Assembly: GCF_021729035.1 (NCBI RefSeq)
Contig: NZ_JAJSAP010000003.1
Location: forward strand, 310,001 to 374,000
Direction: 5' to 3'
DNA length: 64,000 nucleotides
DNA from: Microbulbifer sediminum
GTDB taxonomy: Bacteria; Pseudomonadota; Gammaproteobacteria; Pseudomonadales; Cellvibrionaceae
Each line of letters opens with the position of its first letter. The stretch's first letter is position 1. The translations under genes and the position numbers were made by a program. A model generated the notes under the pieces. The model made no database searches. It was not told where the DNA came from and saw only the letters and a list, made by a program, of their open reading frames with translations. This document shows, piece after piece, positions 1 through 11,251 of the stretch.

Positions 1-392
1 CTGAAGTAGTCGAACAGCCCGGTCTTGTTGAGTGTGAGCTGCATTTTCTCGTGGGATCCGGAGGAGGCGACGCAGCTGCTCAGGTTGACCTGCAACAGGT
101 GGTCAAGCAGGTCCTCGATCCCCGCGATGGGCTGCAGCTCCCGGTGGAACGCTTCCCGGATGCGCCGCTCGGTGTTGCCAAAGTAATGGTCCGGGAGGGG
201 GCCACCGTAGCGGGTCTCGATTTCCAGCAGGCAGTCCCTGGCCGGGCGGCCGCTGAACTGCTCATCCAGTTCCTCGGCGGTGGCCTCCATGCCGAGCTTG
301 TTCATCTCCTCGGCAAGGATGCGACAGACAATGGTCTCGCTGTCCACCAGCACACCGTCACAGTCAAAGATAACCAGTTCAGTGGCAAACAT
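1..392 (-). CDS. HAD-superfamily hydrolase, 3' end cut by window edge
   Basis: The first 130 codons of a haloacid-dehalogenase-type phosphatase are present; the rest lies beyond the left edge. Motif I is clear near the N-terminus (IFDCDGVLVDSE), with Asp10 as the expected nucleophile and Asp12 as general acid. A helical cap follows, and a Ser-rich motif II region (SSCVASSGS) lies near residue 110. The layout fits the phosphoglycolate phosphatase / beta-phosphoglucomutase branch, so small phosphate esters or sugar phosphates are the likely substrates. The exact substrate cannot be read from this fragment. The ATG was chosen because motif I follows at the usual distance. Confidence 0.85.
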   Translation of the reverse strand, partial: MFATELVIFDCDGVLVDSETIVCRILAEEMNKLGMEATAEELDEQFSGRPARDCLLEIETRYGGPLPDHYFGNTERRIREAFHRELQPIAGIEDLLDHLLQVNLSSCVASSGSHEKMQLTLNKTGLFDYF

Positions 393-412
393 CGGGGGCA
401 GTCACCTGTCAG

Positions 413-778
413 CTAGCTCGCGGAAAGTAACAGCAGGCCCAGCAGCACGCCGATGGCCCCGCTGACCCGCAGGAAGGTCTCATTACCGTGGGCAATCTTT
501 ATCGCCAGCGCCTTGCTGCGCTCGAAACCGATATGCAGCATATAGGCCCCGGCCAGCACCAGCAGTACCCCCAACGCGTTGAACAGGACATTCCACGCAC
601 GGGTATCCGCAATCAGCAGCAGGATCAGTCCCACCAGCAGGCGTCCCCACGCGGAAATGGCATAGCCGGTCTCGTTCAGGCGCTCGCTCAGGCTGCGCGC
701 CAGTGAGGGCTTGGCGATGATCGCAATGGACAACACCAGGATGGTGAGGCCCAGCAACCACAGAATCAGTTTAACCAT
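413..778 (-). CDS. Small integral membrane protein, unknown function
   Basis: A 121-aa protein with about four hydrophobic segments: the N-terminal run LILWLLGLTILVLSIAIIA, a second around LLVGLILLLIADT, a third around ALGVLLVLAGAYML, and a C-terminal LLGLLLLSAS. I recognise no family motif. The ATG is preferred over the GTG one codon upstream because a GGGAGAGG ribosome site sits 5 nt before it. It lies between rsmE and the HAD gene on the same strand with small gaps, so it may be co-transcribed with them. It could be an inner-membrane protein of the DUF2065-like or YiaA-like type, but I cannot assign one. Confidence 0.7.
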   Translation of the reverse strand: MVKLILWLLGLTILVLSIAIIAKPSLARSLSERLNETGYAISAWGRLLVGLILLLIADTRAWNVLFNALGVLLVLAGAYMLHIGFERSKALAIKIAHGNETFLRVSGAIGVLLGLLLLSAS

Positions 779-859
779 CACATCCTCTCCCTGTCTGGAT
801 GAAACTGTCGGAACCTGAAGGGTAACCCGCGCGACGGTTAATGGAAAATCGGCGCGGCG

Positions 860-1600
860 TCAGAGGTCGCCCCACTGGTACTGCAGCACCGAGAGTGCCG
901 CCACCGGTGCGGTCTCCGTGCGCAGCACCCGCGGCCCCAGCCGCAGCGGCAGGAAATCCTGCGCCAGTGCGGCATCGATCTCCGCCGCGGACAGGCCGCC
1001 CTCGGGGCCCACCAGCAACAGGGCCGAGCCGGGCCGGCCGTGCTCCGACTCCAGGTCCCGCAGGTGTTTCTCGGTACGGTGGTGGAGCACCAGTTTCAGG
1101 TCGCTGTCAGCGCCGGCGTCGCCCAGGTAGCCGGAGAATTTCTGTGGTGTCGACACTTCCGGTACCCGGTTGCGCGCACACTGCTCACAGGCGCTGATAG
1201 CCACCTGCTGCCAGTGGGCGACTTTCTTTTCCAGGCGCTCGCCCTTGAGCTTCACTTCGCAACGCTCGGTAAACAAAGGCTGGATCTGTGCGACCCCCAG
1301 TTCCGTCGCCTTCTGCACCACCCAGTCGAAACGATCGCCGCGGGATATGCCGATGGCCAGGGTCAGTGCCAGCGGCGACTGCCGATCGCCCTCGACGAAA
1401 CCCAGCAAGCGCACCCGGGCCCGCTTGCCCGCTTCGGCCAGCTCGGCGCGGTACTCGCCACCATGGCCATCGAACAGCACCAGGGGACGCCCCGCCTGCA
1501 GGCGCAATACCTTAACCAGGTGACGGCTTGCGCCCTCATCCAGCTCGATTTCGGCACGCCCAGCCAGGGGCTCCCGGGAGAAAATACGCGGCACGCGCAT
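860..1600 (-). CDS. rsmE: 16S rRNA m3U1498 methyltransferase RsmE
   Basis: A 246-aa SPOUT-class methyltransferase that makes N3-methyluridine at position 1498 of 16S rRNA in the assembled 30S subunit. The N-terminal PUA-like part (residues 1-70) contains the family pattern EGASRHLVKVLRLQAG. The C-terminal knot shows the SAM-binding signatures LLVGPEGGLSAAEI and LGPRVLRTETAPVAAL. The length is normal for the family. The ATG at the 5' end gives the expected MRVPRIF start. An intrinsic terminator just upstream (1635-1664) separates it from the RND operon, so it should have its own promoter in the 35 bp between. Confidence 0.96.
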   Translation of the reverse strand: MRVPRIFSREPLAGRAEIELDEGASRHLVKVLRLQAGRPLVLFDGHGGEYRAELAEAGKRARVRLLGFVEGDRQSPLALTLAIGISRGDRFDWVVQKATELGVAQIQPLFTERCEVKLKGERLEKKVAHWQQVAISACEQCARNRVPEVSTPQKFSGYLGDAGADSDLKLVLHHRTEKHLRDLESEHGRPGSALLLVGPEGGLSAAEIDAALAQDFLPLRLGPRVLRTETAPVAALSVLQYQWGDL

Positions 1601-1634
1601 CGGCAGTCATTCCTCGACAGCGAAAGGGAAATAC

Positions 1635-1664
1635 GAAAACGCCGACTCGGGGTCGGCGTTTTCT
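1635..1664 (-). terminator. Intrinsic terminator after the RND efflux operon
   Basis: The sequence GAAAACGCCGAC, a short loop, then GTCGGCGTTTTC forms a GC-rich hairpin with A and T tracts on opposite sides. It lies 15 bp past the stop codon of the leftward RND permease gene and before rsmE. Because both flanks are A/T tracts it could work in both directions. Confidence 0.8.
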
Positions 1665-1678
1665 CTCAGGCTGGTAGT

Positions 1679-4600
1679 TTAGGCTTTTTCGAGGCTCACC
1701 GACAATTCCGGGTCGGTTCCACGCCGGCGGTGCAGCCGGGCCCGCAGCGTCTCGATCACCTTGTACAGGTTGGGTACCAGCAGCAGGGTCACGGCGGTGG
1801 CGAAGAGTACGCCGAAGGCCAGGCTCACCACCATCGGGATCAGGAACTGCGCCTGGATCGAGCGCTCGAACATGATCGGCACCAGTCCCATGAAGGTGGT
1901 GATGGAGGTCAGGATAATCGGGCGGAAACGGTCCCGCCCTGCCTGGACCACCGCATCCATCACCGCCACACCCTCGGCGCGCAGCTGGTTGATACGGTCC
2001 ATCAATACCAGGTTGTCATTCACCACCACACCTGCAGCGGCGAGGAACCCGAGCATCGACATAATGCTGATCTCGTAGCCCAGCAACAGGTGGCCGACAA
2101 TCGCGCCAAAGAAGCCGAACGGCACTGCGGTCATGATCAGCAACGGCTGCGAGTAGGAACGGAAGGCAATCGCCAGCAACGCATAGATCGCAAACAGTGA
2201 CAGCGCGAAGAAGGCGACGATCGCGGTGCTGAACTCCTCCTCTTCCTGCATCTCACCGGCAGTCTTCAGGGCAAAGCCCGGGAACTTCTTTTCCCACTTC
2301 GGCACGTGCTCTTCGCGCAGCTGCTGCAGTATCTCCTGTGCCGAGGAGGAGCCCGGGGTCAGCTCCGCGGTGACCCGCGCGGTACGCTCGCGATCGCTGC
2401 GGCGGATGGTGGTATAGCCCGGCACATAGACAGCATCGGCCACCGCGCTGAACGGGACCTCGCCCTCACTGGTGCGGATGCGGATGCGGTCGATCTGCTC
2501 CTCACTGGCGCGCTCCTCTTCCGGGTAACGCACCATCACGCGCACATCCTCCCGGCCGCGGGGGATACGCTGGACCTCCTCACCGTAGAAGCCCTGGCGC
2601 ACCTGTTTCGCCACGCCGGCCAGGTCGATCCCCATATTGGTGGCATGGGGCTTCAGCTGGATTTCGATATCCTGCCGGGCACTGACCAGGTTGTCGCGTA
2701 CATCGTAGACACCGGCATAGTTGTCCAGCGCGTCCTTGACGGCGTCAGCAGCCATGCGCAGTTCATCCATATCCCCGGAAGCGGTACTCAGGTTCAGGGA
2801 AATACCGGACCCACCGTCATTGATGGTGTGCTGGATGCGCATTTCCTCGACGCTCGCCGGGAGGTCGCCCACATATTCCCGCCAGCGCAGGGCCAGCTCC
2901 TCGGAAGTGACGTCGCGCTGCTCGCCATCGGTAAGCTGCAGCAACACCGTGACATTGCCGCGCCACAGGAACACCATGGTGTTCTCGACGAAGGGCTCGC
3001 CGCCGTTTTTCTCCAGCAGCCCCGGGTCAGCCGCCAGCCTGTCGCCGGCAGCCTCGAACTTCTCCATCACCCGCTTGGTCTCCTCGAAGGATTCACCCGG
3101 GGCCATGGTGGTGCGCAGCTCCAGCATGTCGGACGGCACCTTGGGCGAAAACGCCGAGCCGACATAACCGCCCTTGAAGACCGCAAATGACAGCAGCAGT
3201 GCCATCAGGAAGATCATCACCGTGGCGCGGCTGTTGGAGAGGGACTTCTCCAGCAGCGGCATATAGTACTTGTCACCGGCCTTCTTCATGGCGCCGGCAA
3301 ACCTTGCCCGCAGCGTCTGCAGTTTCAGGCCCAGCCCGGAGGTCGCCTGCTTTTCCGGCTTCATGTTCACCAGGTGCGCAGGCAGGATCAGCAGCGACTC
3401 CACCAGCGAGAAAGCCAGGCACAGCAGCACCACCACCGGCAGCGCAAACATCATCTGCGAGGTGTTACCGGGCAGGAACAGCATCGGAATAAAGAACACC
3501 ATGGTGGACACCACGGCGAAGATCACCGGTGAGGAGACCTGCTTCACCCCCGTCTCGGCGGCCTGCAGGCCGGTAAGCCCGCGGTCATGGGCCGCGTGCA
3601 CCGCCTCACCCACGATAATCGCGTCGTCGACGACAATACCGAGAATCAGCAGGAAGGCGAACAGCGACAGCATGTTCAGGGTGACGCCGGTCGTGGGCAA
3701 CAGCCAGAAAGCGCCCATAAACGCGGTGGCAATACCGATGGTCACCCAGACGGCGAGGGCCGGGCGCAGGAACAGCATCAGCAGCACGAAGACCAGCACC
3801 AGGCCGCCCAGGGCGTTACCGGCGAGCAGCTCCATCCGGCCCTCGTAGGCCTTGGAGAAGTCGAACCAGATCTCGAACTCCATCCCCGGCGGCAGCTGTT
3901 CACGGGTCTCCGCCATAAACTGCTTGATATGGTCGGCGGTGGCCACCACATCCAGCGGCTCGCCCTGCAGCACCCGCAGGTTCATCGCCGGCTTGCCGTT
4001 GAAGCGGATCACCGAGCCCTCTTCCTCGAAGCCGTCCTCGATGTTGGCCACATCACCCAGCAGCAACCGGGTGCCATCGGCACGGCTGACCAGCGGGATC
4101 CGCGCGAAATCCTCCGCGGTGTAGGCCTGGCCACGGGTCTGCACCTGGATGTCGCCGCGGTCGGAGCGCACCAGCCCCGCCGGCAGGTCGATGGAGGAGC
4201 GGCGCACCGCACCGGCGACATCGTCAAAGGTCAGGTTGTAGCGACGCAGGTCCAGCTCGGACACCTCGATGGAAACCTCGTCGGCGCGATCGCCCCAGAC
4301 GTCCACCCGGCGCACGCCGGGCAGCAGGATCAGCTCGTCACGCAACTTAAGCGCGGTGTCCTTCAGCTCGTGCGGGCCCACCGGACCGCCGATGGCGATC
4401 ATCATCATCTGCGGCGCCCACTCCTCCAGCTGGATCACCGGCCGCTCGATGCTTTCGGGGAAGGTGTTGATGGAGTCCACCTGAACCTTGATATCGTTCA
4501 GGAGACGCAGCTCGTCATAGCCGTCTGTCGCCTCGATACGGACCGAGCTGTGACTGCGCCGGGAGAAGGAATTCACCTCCTTGATGCCCTTCACCTCGGA

Positions 4601-4816
4601 GATGGCCTGCTCGACCCTCAGGGTGACCTGCTGTTCCACCTCGCGCGGACCGGCACCCGGGTAGCTGATCTCCACCCGTACAATGCCGGGGTTGATGGCC
4701 GGGAATACCTCGCGGCCAATATGGGAAATGCCGAACAAGCCGCCGATGACAATCATGATCATCAGCAGGTTGGCGGCCCTGCTGTTGCGGACGAACCATC
4801 CGATGATGCCCTGCAT
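1679..4816 (-). CDS. RND efflux transporter, inner-membrane permease subunit
   Basis: A 1045-aa resistance-nodulation-division pump protein that would exchange protons for export of drugs or lipophiles through a tripartite envelope complex. It has an N-terminal transmembrane helix, two large periplasmic loops (about residues 35-330 and 560-860) and two six-helix blocks. The TM4 Asp pair is present in LGIVVDDAIIVGEAV. In TM10 the segment is AAAGVVVNDNLVLMDRIN, so the Lys used for proton relay in AcrB appears to be replaced by Asn. It sits 2 bp after the adaptor gene in one operon. No outer-membrane factor gene is adjacent, so a TolC-like partner must be elsewhere. The substrate is not predictable. 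Confidence 0.95.
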   Translation of the reverse strand: MQGIIGWFVRNSRAANLLMIMIVIGGLFGISHIGREVFPAINPGIVRVEISYPGAGPREVEQQVTLRVEQAISEVKGIKEVNSFSRRSHSSVRIEATDGYDELRLLNDIKVQVDSINTFPESIERPVIQLEEWAPQMMMIAIGGPVGPHELKDTALKLRDELILLPGVRRVDVWGDRADEVSIEVSELDLRRYNLTFDDVAGAVRRSSIDLPAGLVRSDRGDIQVQTRGQAYTAEDFARIPLVSRADGTRLLLGDVANIEDGFEEEGSVIRFNGKPAMNLRVLQGEPLDVVATADHIKQFMAETREQLPPGMEFEIWFDFSKAYEGRMELLAGNALGGLVLVFVLLMLFLRPALAVWVTIGIATAFMGAFWLLPTTGVTLNMLSLFAFLLILGIVVDDAIIVGEAVHAAHDRGLTGLQAAETGVKQVSSPVIFAVVSTMVFFIPMLFLPGNTSQMMFALPVVVLLCLAFSLVESLLILPAHLVNMKPEKQATSGLGLKLQTLRARFAGAMKKAGDKYYMPLLEKSLSNSRATVMIFLMALLLSFAVFKGGYVGSAFSPKVPSDMLELRTTMAPGESFEETKRVMEKFEAAGDRLAADPGLLEKNGGEPFVENTMVFLWRGNVTVLLQLTDGEQRDVTSEELALRWREYVGDLPASVEEMRIQHTINDGGSGISLNLSTASGDMDELRMAADAVKDALDNYAGVYDVRDNLVSARQDIEIQLKPHATNMGIDLAGVAKQVRQGFYGEEVQRIPRGREDVRVMVRYPEEERASEEQIDRIRIRTSEGEVPFSAVADAVYVPGYTTIRRSDRERTARVTAELTPGSSSAQEILQQLREEHVPKWEKKFPGFALKTAGEMQEEEEFSTAIVAFFALSLFAIYALLAIAFRSYSQPLLIMTAVPFGFFGAIVGHLLLGYEISIMSMLGFLAAAGVVVNDNLVLMDRINQLRAEGVAVMDAVVQAGRDRFRPIILTSITTFMGLVPIMFERSIQAQFLIPMVVSLAFGVLFATAVTLLLVPNLYKVIETLRARLHRRRGTDPELSVSLEKA

Positions 4817-4818
4817 GG

Positions 4819-6081
4819 TCAGCCCTCTCTCTGCTGCTGGGTGCCGGTGGCGGCAGTGGCCCGCGCCTCATCACTGCCCTCGATGGTGTCGTTGCTTTCC
4901 GGCTGGCCGTCGTCGCCAACCTGCAGGCCGGCGGGCTTCTCGTTCAGCGGGTTGGGCGTGAGCACCATGCCCTCGCGGGAGTAGCCCAGGCTGGATACCA
5001 CCACAGGTTCACCACGGGCGATCTCACCGCGCACCCAGACCTCCTCCCCCAGGGTCTGCAGCAACTCCACGTCCCGGTAGCGCAGCTTGTTTTCCGCATC
5101 CAGCACCAGCAGGTGGTCGCCCTCGTGCAGGGCCTGGCGTGGCAAAATCACGATATCGTCGAGGGTCTTGCCGGCGATATGGGCCTCAACGAACAGGCCA
5201 TTGATCAGCGGGACCTCGCCCTTGTAGGGCTCGGCCACCTGGGCTACGGCAAACACGAAGCGGCTGTTGGCATCGATATTCGCCTCGGTGCGGACAATTT
5301 CGCCACGCCACTCTCGCTCCTGGCCGGCCACCCGGGCACGCATCCGCACCGCGGGACCGTCGTCGATGCTCTGGCCCAGCGGCAGGTTGAGCAGCGCCAG
5401 CTGCTCGTCGGTGAGCGGCAGCCGCACCTCGGCGATAGAGGTGCTGTGGACTTTGGCCAGCCGGGTGCCCGGGCTCACGTACTGGCCCAGGTCGACAAAC
5501 GTTTCCACCACCCGGCCGGCAAACGGCGCCTGCACCCGGGTCCGCTCGAGATTCAGCCGGGCCTGGTCACGATCCGCACGGGCCGCGGCCACCTCTGCCT
5601 TGGCGGCCGCCAGCTGGGGCTTGCGCAGGAACAGGTCATTGGCCGCCTCGGTACCCAGGTCGCGCCACTCGCGCTTGGCCTGCTTGGAGCGGCCCTGTTC
5701 CTGGGCGAGCACGGACCGGGCATTGGCCAGCCGCGCCTCGGTGCGGGTCAGCTCGTGCCGGTAATCGGCGGGCTCGATCTGCAGAAGCGCGTCGCCGCGG
5801 TCGAAGAAGCCACCGGCCACGAAGGCGTCACTGACGCTCTCGATGGTACCGCCGACCCGTGCCACCACCTCGATTTCATGGCGCGCCCGCACCGAGCCCT
5901 GGCTGGGCACCAGCAGGGTGCGGCGGCCCGGCTCCGCATAGATGACATCCGCCACCGGGGGCACCGCCTTCTCGGCAACTTTTTCCTCCGGCTTGGGCTG
6001 GAGGAACCACACCGCGCCTATGGCTACGACCCCAACGGCAATAACGGCCGCAAACACTTTATTCTTGTCGGAAATTCTCAC
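4819..6081 (-). CDS. RND efflux periplasmic adaptor (membrane fusion protein)
   Basis: A 420-aa HlyD/AcrA-type adaptor that would link the downstream permease to an outer-membrane channel. It has one N-terminal anchor helix (residues 9-26, AAVIAVGVVAIGAVWFL), then a lipoyl-like and coiled-coil region rich in Ala, Arg and Leu (about 100-200) and beta-barrel domains, with NGLFVEAHIAGK typical of the family. The C-terminal tail after about residue 380 is acidic and low-complexity. It is the first gene of a two-gene operon and is divergent from tex across a 250-bp gap that must hold both promoters. No regulator lies beside it. Confidence 0.93.
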   Translation of the reverse strand: MRISDKNKVFAAVIAVGVVAIGAVWFLQPKPEEKVAEKAVPPVADVIYAEPGRRTLLVPSQGSVRARHEIEVVARVGGTIESVSDAFVAGGFFDRGDALLQIEPADYRHELTRTEARLANARSVLAQEQGRSKQAKREWRDLGTEAANDLFLRKPQLAAAKAEVAAARADRDQARLNLERTRVQAPFAGRVVETFVDLGQYVSPGTRLAKVHSTSIAEVRLPLTDEQLALLNLPLGQSIDDGPAVRMRARVAGQEREWRGEIVRTEANIDANSRFVFAVAQVAEPYKGEVPLINGLFVEAHIAGKTLDDIVILPRQALHEGDHLLVLDAENKLRYRDVELLQTLGEEVWVRGEIARGEPVVVSSLGYSREGMVLTPNPLNEKPAGLQVGDDGQPESNDTIEGSDEARATAATGTQQQREG

Positions 6082-6333
6082 AAGGACCCTCGACCGGAAA
6101 GCAAGTAAAAATTGTTCAAATTTTGGCTAGTTGCGCATTCTACTGGAGTTCGACAACGAAAGAAGCCCTTTTGGATGCAGGCCATCGCAACATCCAGTGA
6201 GACTGCCGCAAACCTTCCGCACCGGGCCCTGCTCGCGCATAATGCACCGTCCCGAATTGCCAGCCGGTATGGCCTTTGCCGGACCTGGTCGGCGCCAAGA
6301 AGTACACCCTGTGGAACGGATGTAGAAAATAAG

Positions 6334-8682
<2,349 letters not shown>

Positions 8683-8699
8683 TTCTTTTTCGGCCATTC

Positions 8700-8750
8700 G
8701 CGGCCAGCGGCCGCTCCTCCGGGATAATGGTAGGAGCGGTCGCTGGCCGC
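8700..8750. repeat. REP-like extragenic palindrome after tex
   Basis: Two 19-nt arms, GCGGCCAGCGGCCGCTCCT and its near-perfect complement, are separated by 13 nt. One position pairs as G.T. There is no T tract, so it looks more like a repetitive extragenic palindrome than a simple terminator. Related GGCCGC-core hairpins occur near 26.0, 29.95 and 30.46 kb. Confidence 0.75.
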
Positions 8751-8792
8751 AACCCCCACCCAATATATAAAAACAATCCGGGAGCCAGCCCG

Positions 8793-9704
8793 ATGCGCAA
8801 CCCTTCCCGCCGCCAGTTCCTGAGAACCACCTCTGTAACCTGCGCCGCCGCACTGCTGCCCATGGGCTGCAGCCAGTCCGCTGAAGCAAATCCCTGGTTC
8901 CGCATCTCCCTCGCCCAGTGGTCCCTGCACCGCACTTTCCACAGCGGCGACGCAGCCCCGGAAGACTTTCCGCGCATGGCACGACAGCTTTTCGGTATTG
9001 ATGCGGTCGAGTACGTCAACCAGTTCTACGCCGACAAGCTGAGCGACACACTGGTCAATGAGCTGCATAAACAGGCCAACGGTGAGGGCGTGCAGAGCCT
9101 GCTGGTGATGGTGGATGGCGAGGGGCAGCTGGGCGCGGGCTCGAAGGCAGAGCGCCGGCGGACTGTCCGGCGTCACCGGCGCTGGGCGGAGATGGCCAGC
9201 GCACTGGGCTGCCACTCAATCCGCGTCAACGCGCAGAGCAGCGGCAGTTATGACGAGCAGATGAAAAAGGCCGCGGACGGCCTGCGCCTGCTGGCGGAGG
9301 ACTGCGCGGACCTGGAGCTGAATATACTGGTGGAAAACCACGGTGGGCTGTCGTCCAACGGGCAGTGGCTGGCGGGAGTCATGGCATTGGCAGATCACCC
9401 GCGCGTGGGCACCCTGCCGGATTTCGGCAATTTCGTAATTGACCGCGACAGTGGCGAGCACTATGACCGCTACCGCGGCGTTGAGGAACTGATGCCCTGG
9501 GCAAAGGCCGTCAGCGCCAAGACCTATGATTTCAATGCGCAGGGCGAGGCGATGGAGACTGACTTCCAGCGCATGATGCAGATTGTAAAAAGTGCAGGCT
9601 ACCGGGGCTGGGTGGGCATCGAGTACGAGGGTAACCGGCTGGCTGAACTCGAGGGTATTCGCCAGACCCGGGAGCTGTTAAAAAGAATTCAGCGAGGCGG
9701 CTGA
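8793..9704 (+). CDS. Tat-exported sugar phosphate isomerase/epimerase-like protein
   Basis: A 303-aa TIM-barrel protein of the AP_endonuc_2 / xylose-isomerase-like family. The N-terminus has a twin-arginine signal (RRQFLRTT) followed by a hydrophobic run and a Cys after LLPMG, so it may be Tat-exported and possibly lipidated. The mature part shows the family pattern: LAQWSLHRTF near the start, LNILVENHGGLSSNG in the middle, and GWVGIEYEGN near the end. The His and Glu residues in these motifs are typical metal ligands. The enzymatic substrate is unknown; relatives act on sugars or inositols. The start was chosen where the Tat signal begins. Confidence 0.85.
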   Translation: MRNPSRRQFLRTTSVTCAAALLPMGCSQSAEANPWFRISLAQWSLHRTFHSGDAAPEDFPRMARQLFGIDAVEYVNQFYADKLSDTLVNELHKQANGEGVQSLLVMVDGEGQLGAGSKAERRRTVRRHRRWAEMASALGCHSIRVNAQSSGSYDEQMKKAADGLRLLAEDCADLELNILVENHGGLSSNGQWLAGVMALADHPRVGTLPDFGNFVIDRDSGEHYDRYRGVEELMPWAKAVSAKTYDFNAQGEAMETDFQRMMQIVKSAGYRGWVGIEYEGNRLAELEGIRQTRELLKRIQRGG

Positions 9705-9784
9705 TGAGCGGTTTGCTGACACTCTCAATGACAGGCCCATCAGGCCCCGGCCGCTCTTCGACCTGAAACCTCTGGCCCGACCTC

Positions 9785-10483
9785 TTATCCGGCCGGCGCC
9801 GCCCCGACGCCAGCGCTGACTTGCGGGCGTTGGTCCGGCACATCATTGCGTAGCATGAATATCCCGAGCCAGATAAACCAGGGAATCTGGCCTAGGCCAA
9901 ACAGGGCGCCGAGCCCACCCAGGCCTGGTATTACGGTCAGGATCCCGATTAGCCCTACCAGCAAGCCGATCGCATTCAGCGGCCGGGAAAGTGCGCCTTG
10001 CCTGAGTGCCGCCCAGCTCAGCAACAGCACCCACAGGCCACCCACAACTTCTATACCACCACCCAGCGCGTCATGAACGACATTAACGGATTGCCAGATG
10101 AGCAGAGCCCGCTCCGGCTCTGCGGCCTGGAGCCCGGCGGCGCGCTCCAGGCCGATATTCGCCACCATACCACTGGCAATCACCAGTCCCGCCCAGATAA
10201 ACCCGAAAACCGAAGCAGTCGACATCACTGCCTGTGAGCGGTCTTTCAGTCGCTCGTGCAACGCATTGACCAGCACCACCAGGAAGCCCCCGAACACCAC
10301 GTAGATAAACAGGTTCCATGCACCCAGCAGTGCGCTGTGTTCGATGTTGAAAGCCAGCCAGTCGGCCGCTTCCATCTCCGCCGCATTGTCCGGGGAGAGC
10401 AGTGTCAGCATCACAGTGAAGCCCACGATATACGCCAGTGCCTCGACCAGGGCCGCAATGCCACCCATTTTCTGCAAATTCAT
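9785..10483 (-). CDS. DUF4386-like integral membrane protein
   Basis: A 232-aa protein with about six transmembrane segments, including IAALVEALAYIVGFTVML near the N-terminus, LFIYVVFGGFLVVLVNAL, and FGLGQIPWFIWLGIFML near the C-terminus. The arrangement resembles membrane proteins annotated as DUF4386, but I am not certain. The ATG is preferred over a TTG two codons upstream because a GGGAAG ribosome site stands 6 nt before it. No functional partner is obvious; the neighbouring VOC gene on the same strand is 90 bp away and may be co-transcribed. Confidence 0.75.
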   Translation of the reverse strand: MNLQKMGGIAALVEALAYIVGFTVMLTLLSPDNAAEMEAADWLAFNIEHSALLGAWNLFIYVVFGGFLVVLVNALHERLKDRSQAVMSTASVFGFIWAGLVIASGMVANIGLERAAGLQAAEPERALLIWQSVNVVHDALGGGIEVVGGLWVLLLSWAALRQGALSRPLNAIGLLVGLIGILTVIPGLGGLGALFGLGQIPWFIWLGIFMLRNDVPDQRPQVSAGVGAAPAG

Positions 10484-10573
10484 AATCAACTTCCCTGTTG
10501 CCTGCCTGTTGCCTGGTGAGCCGTCCGCTGACGGCGGACCTGTCCCTGCCCACCTTAATCCTGAAGTAACGCT

Positions 10574-10954
10574 TCAGTCCACGCGGTGCATCGCACAGAT
10601 CTTGTTGCCCGAGGGATCGCGCAGGTAGGCCAGGTACAATTTCATGCCCGAGCCCTCACGTACCCCGGGCGGGTCCTCACAGGCGACCCCGCCGTTGGCC
10701 AGGCCCTCGGCATGCCAGGCATCCGCCACCTCAGGGCTCTCGGCAGCGAAACCGATGGTACTGCCGTTACCGTGGCTGGCAGCCTCGCCATCAATGGGTT
10801 TGGTCAGGGCGAAAACACCTGACTTGGAAAAGTAGAAACACCGCCCTTTTTCATCGAACACGCCCGGCTTGTAACCCAGGGTCGCCAGGACCGCATCGTA
10901 GAATTTCTTTGACTCTTCCAGATCGTTGGCCCCGACCATGACATGACTGAACAT
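10574..10954 (-). CDS. VOC (glyoxalase/dioxygenase) family protein
   Basis: A 126-aa vicinal-oxygen-chelate fold protein. It opens MFSHVMVGANDLEESKKFYDAVLATLG, the standard first beta-alpha unit, and ends with KLYLAYLRDPSGNKICAMHR, where the late acidic ligand of many VOC enzymes is missing or shifted. Proteins of this type are usually annotated as glyoxalase-like; the true substrate is unknown. The start is set by a strong GAGGAAG site just upstream of the ATG. A longer in-frame start 30 codons upstream adds sequence unlike the family. Confidence 0.85.
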   Translation of the reverse strand: MFSHVMVGANDLEESKKFYDAVLATLGYKPGVFDEKGRCFYFSKSGVFALTKPIDGEAASHGNGSTIGFAAESPEVADAWHAEGLANGGVACEDPPGVREGSGMKLYLAYLRDPSGNKICAMHRVD

Positions 10955-11131
10955 TCGTACTTCCTCAACTGGATTACCAGCGGTTGGTTTTGCCGCAGTG
11001 CGACGCGCGTGGACTGTCCGAAAACTACGGGACAGCCGCGGCATCGTAGCCCTTCCAGCACAGCGCCCGCAATCCCCGCAAAGGCTTATCGCTGTGGCCG
11101 GAAAGCCAGGCGGGGCCAGTAACGGTCGTTA

Positions 11132-11160
11132 TTGTGCTCACGTCTCTATACGCATAATAT
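11132..11160 (+). promoter_or_regulatory. Possible sigma-70 promoter of the three-gene envelope operon
   Basis: TTGTGC and TAATAT are separated by exactly 17 nt, about 90 bp before the GTG start of the lipoprotein gene. The -35 matches consensus at only three positions, so this is a modest candidate. Confidence 0.4.
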
Positions 11161-11251
11161 TCATGGTGATAGGGCCGTATAAAAATGAAATCCCCGCCGC
11201 ATTCCGCCTCCCCCGCGGGAATTGCGGCACTGCAAAATAAAAGGAACTTAC

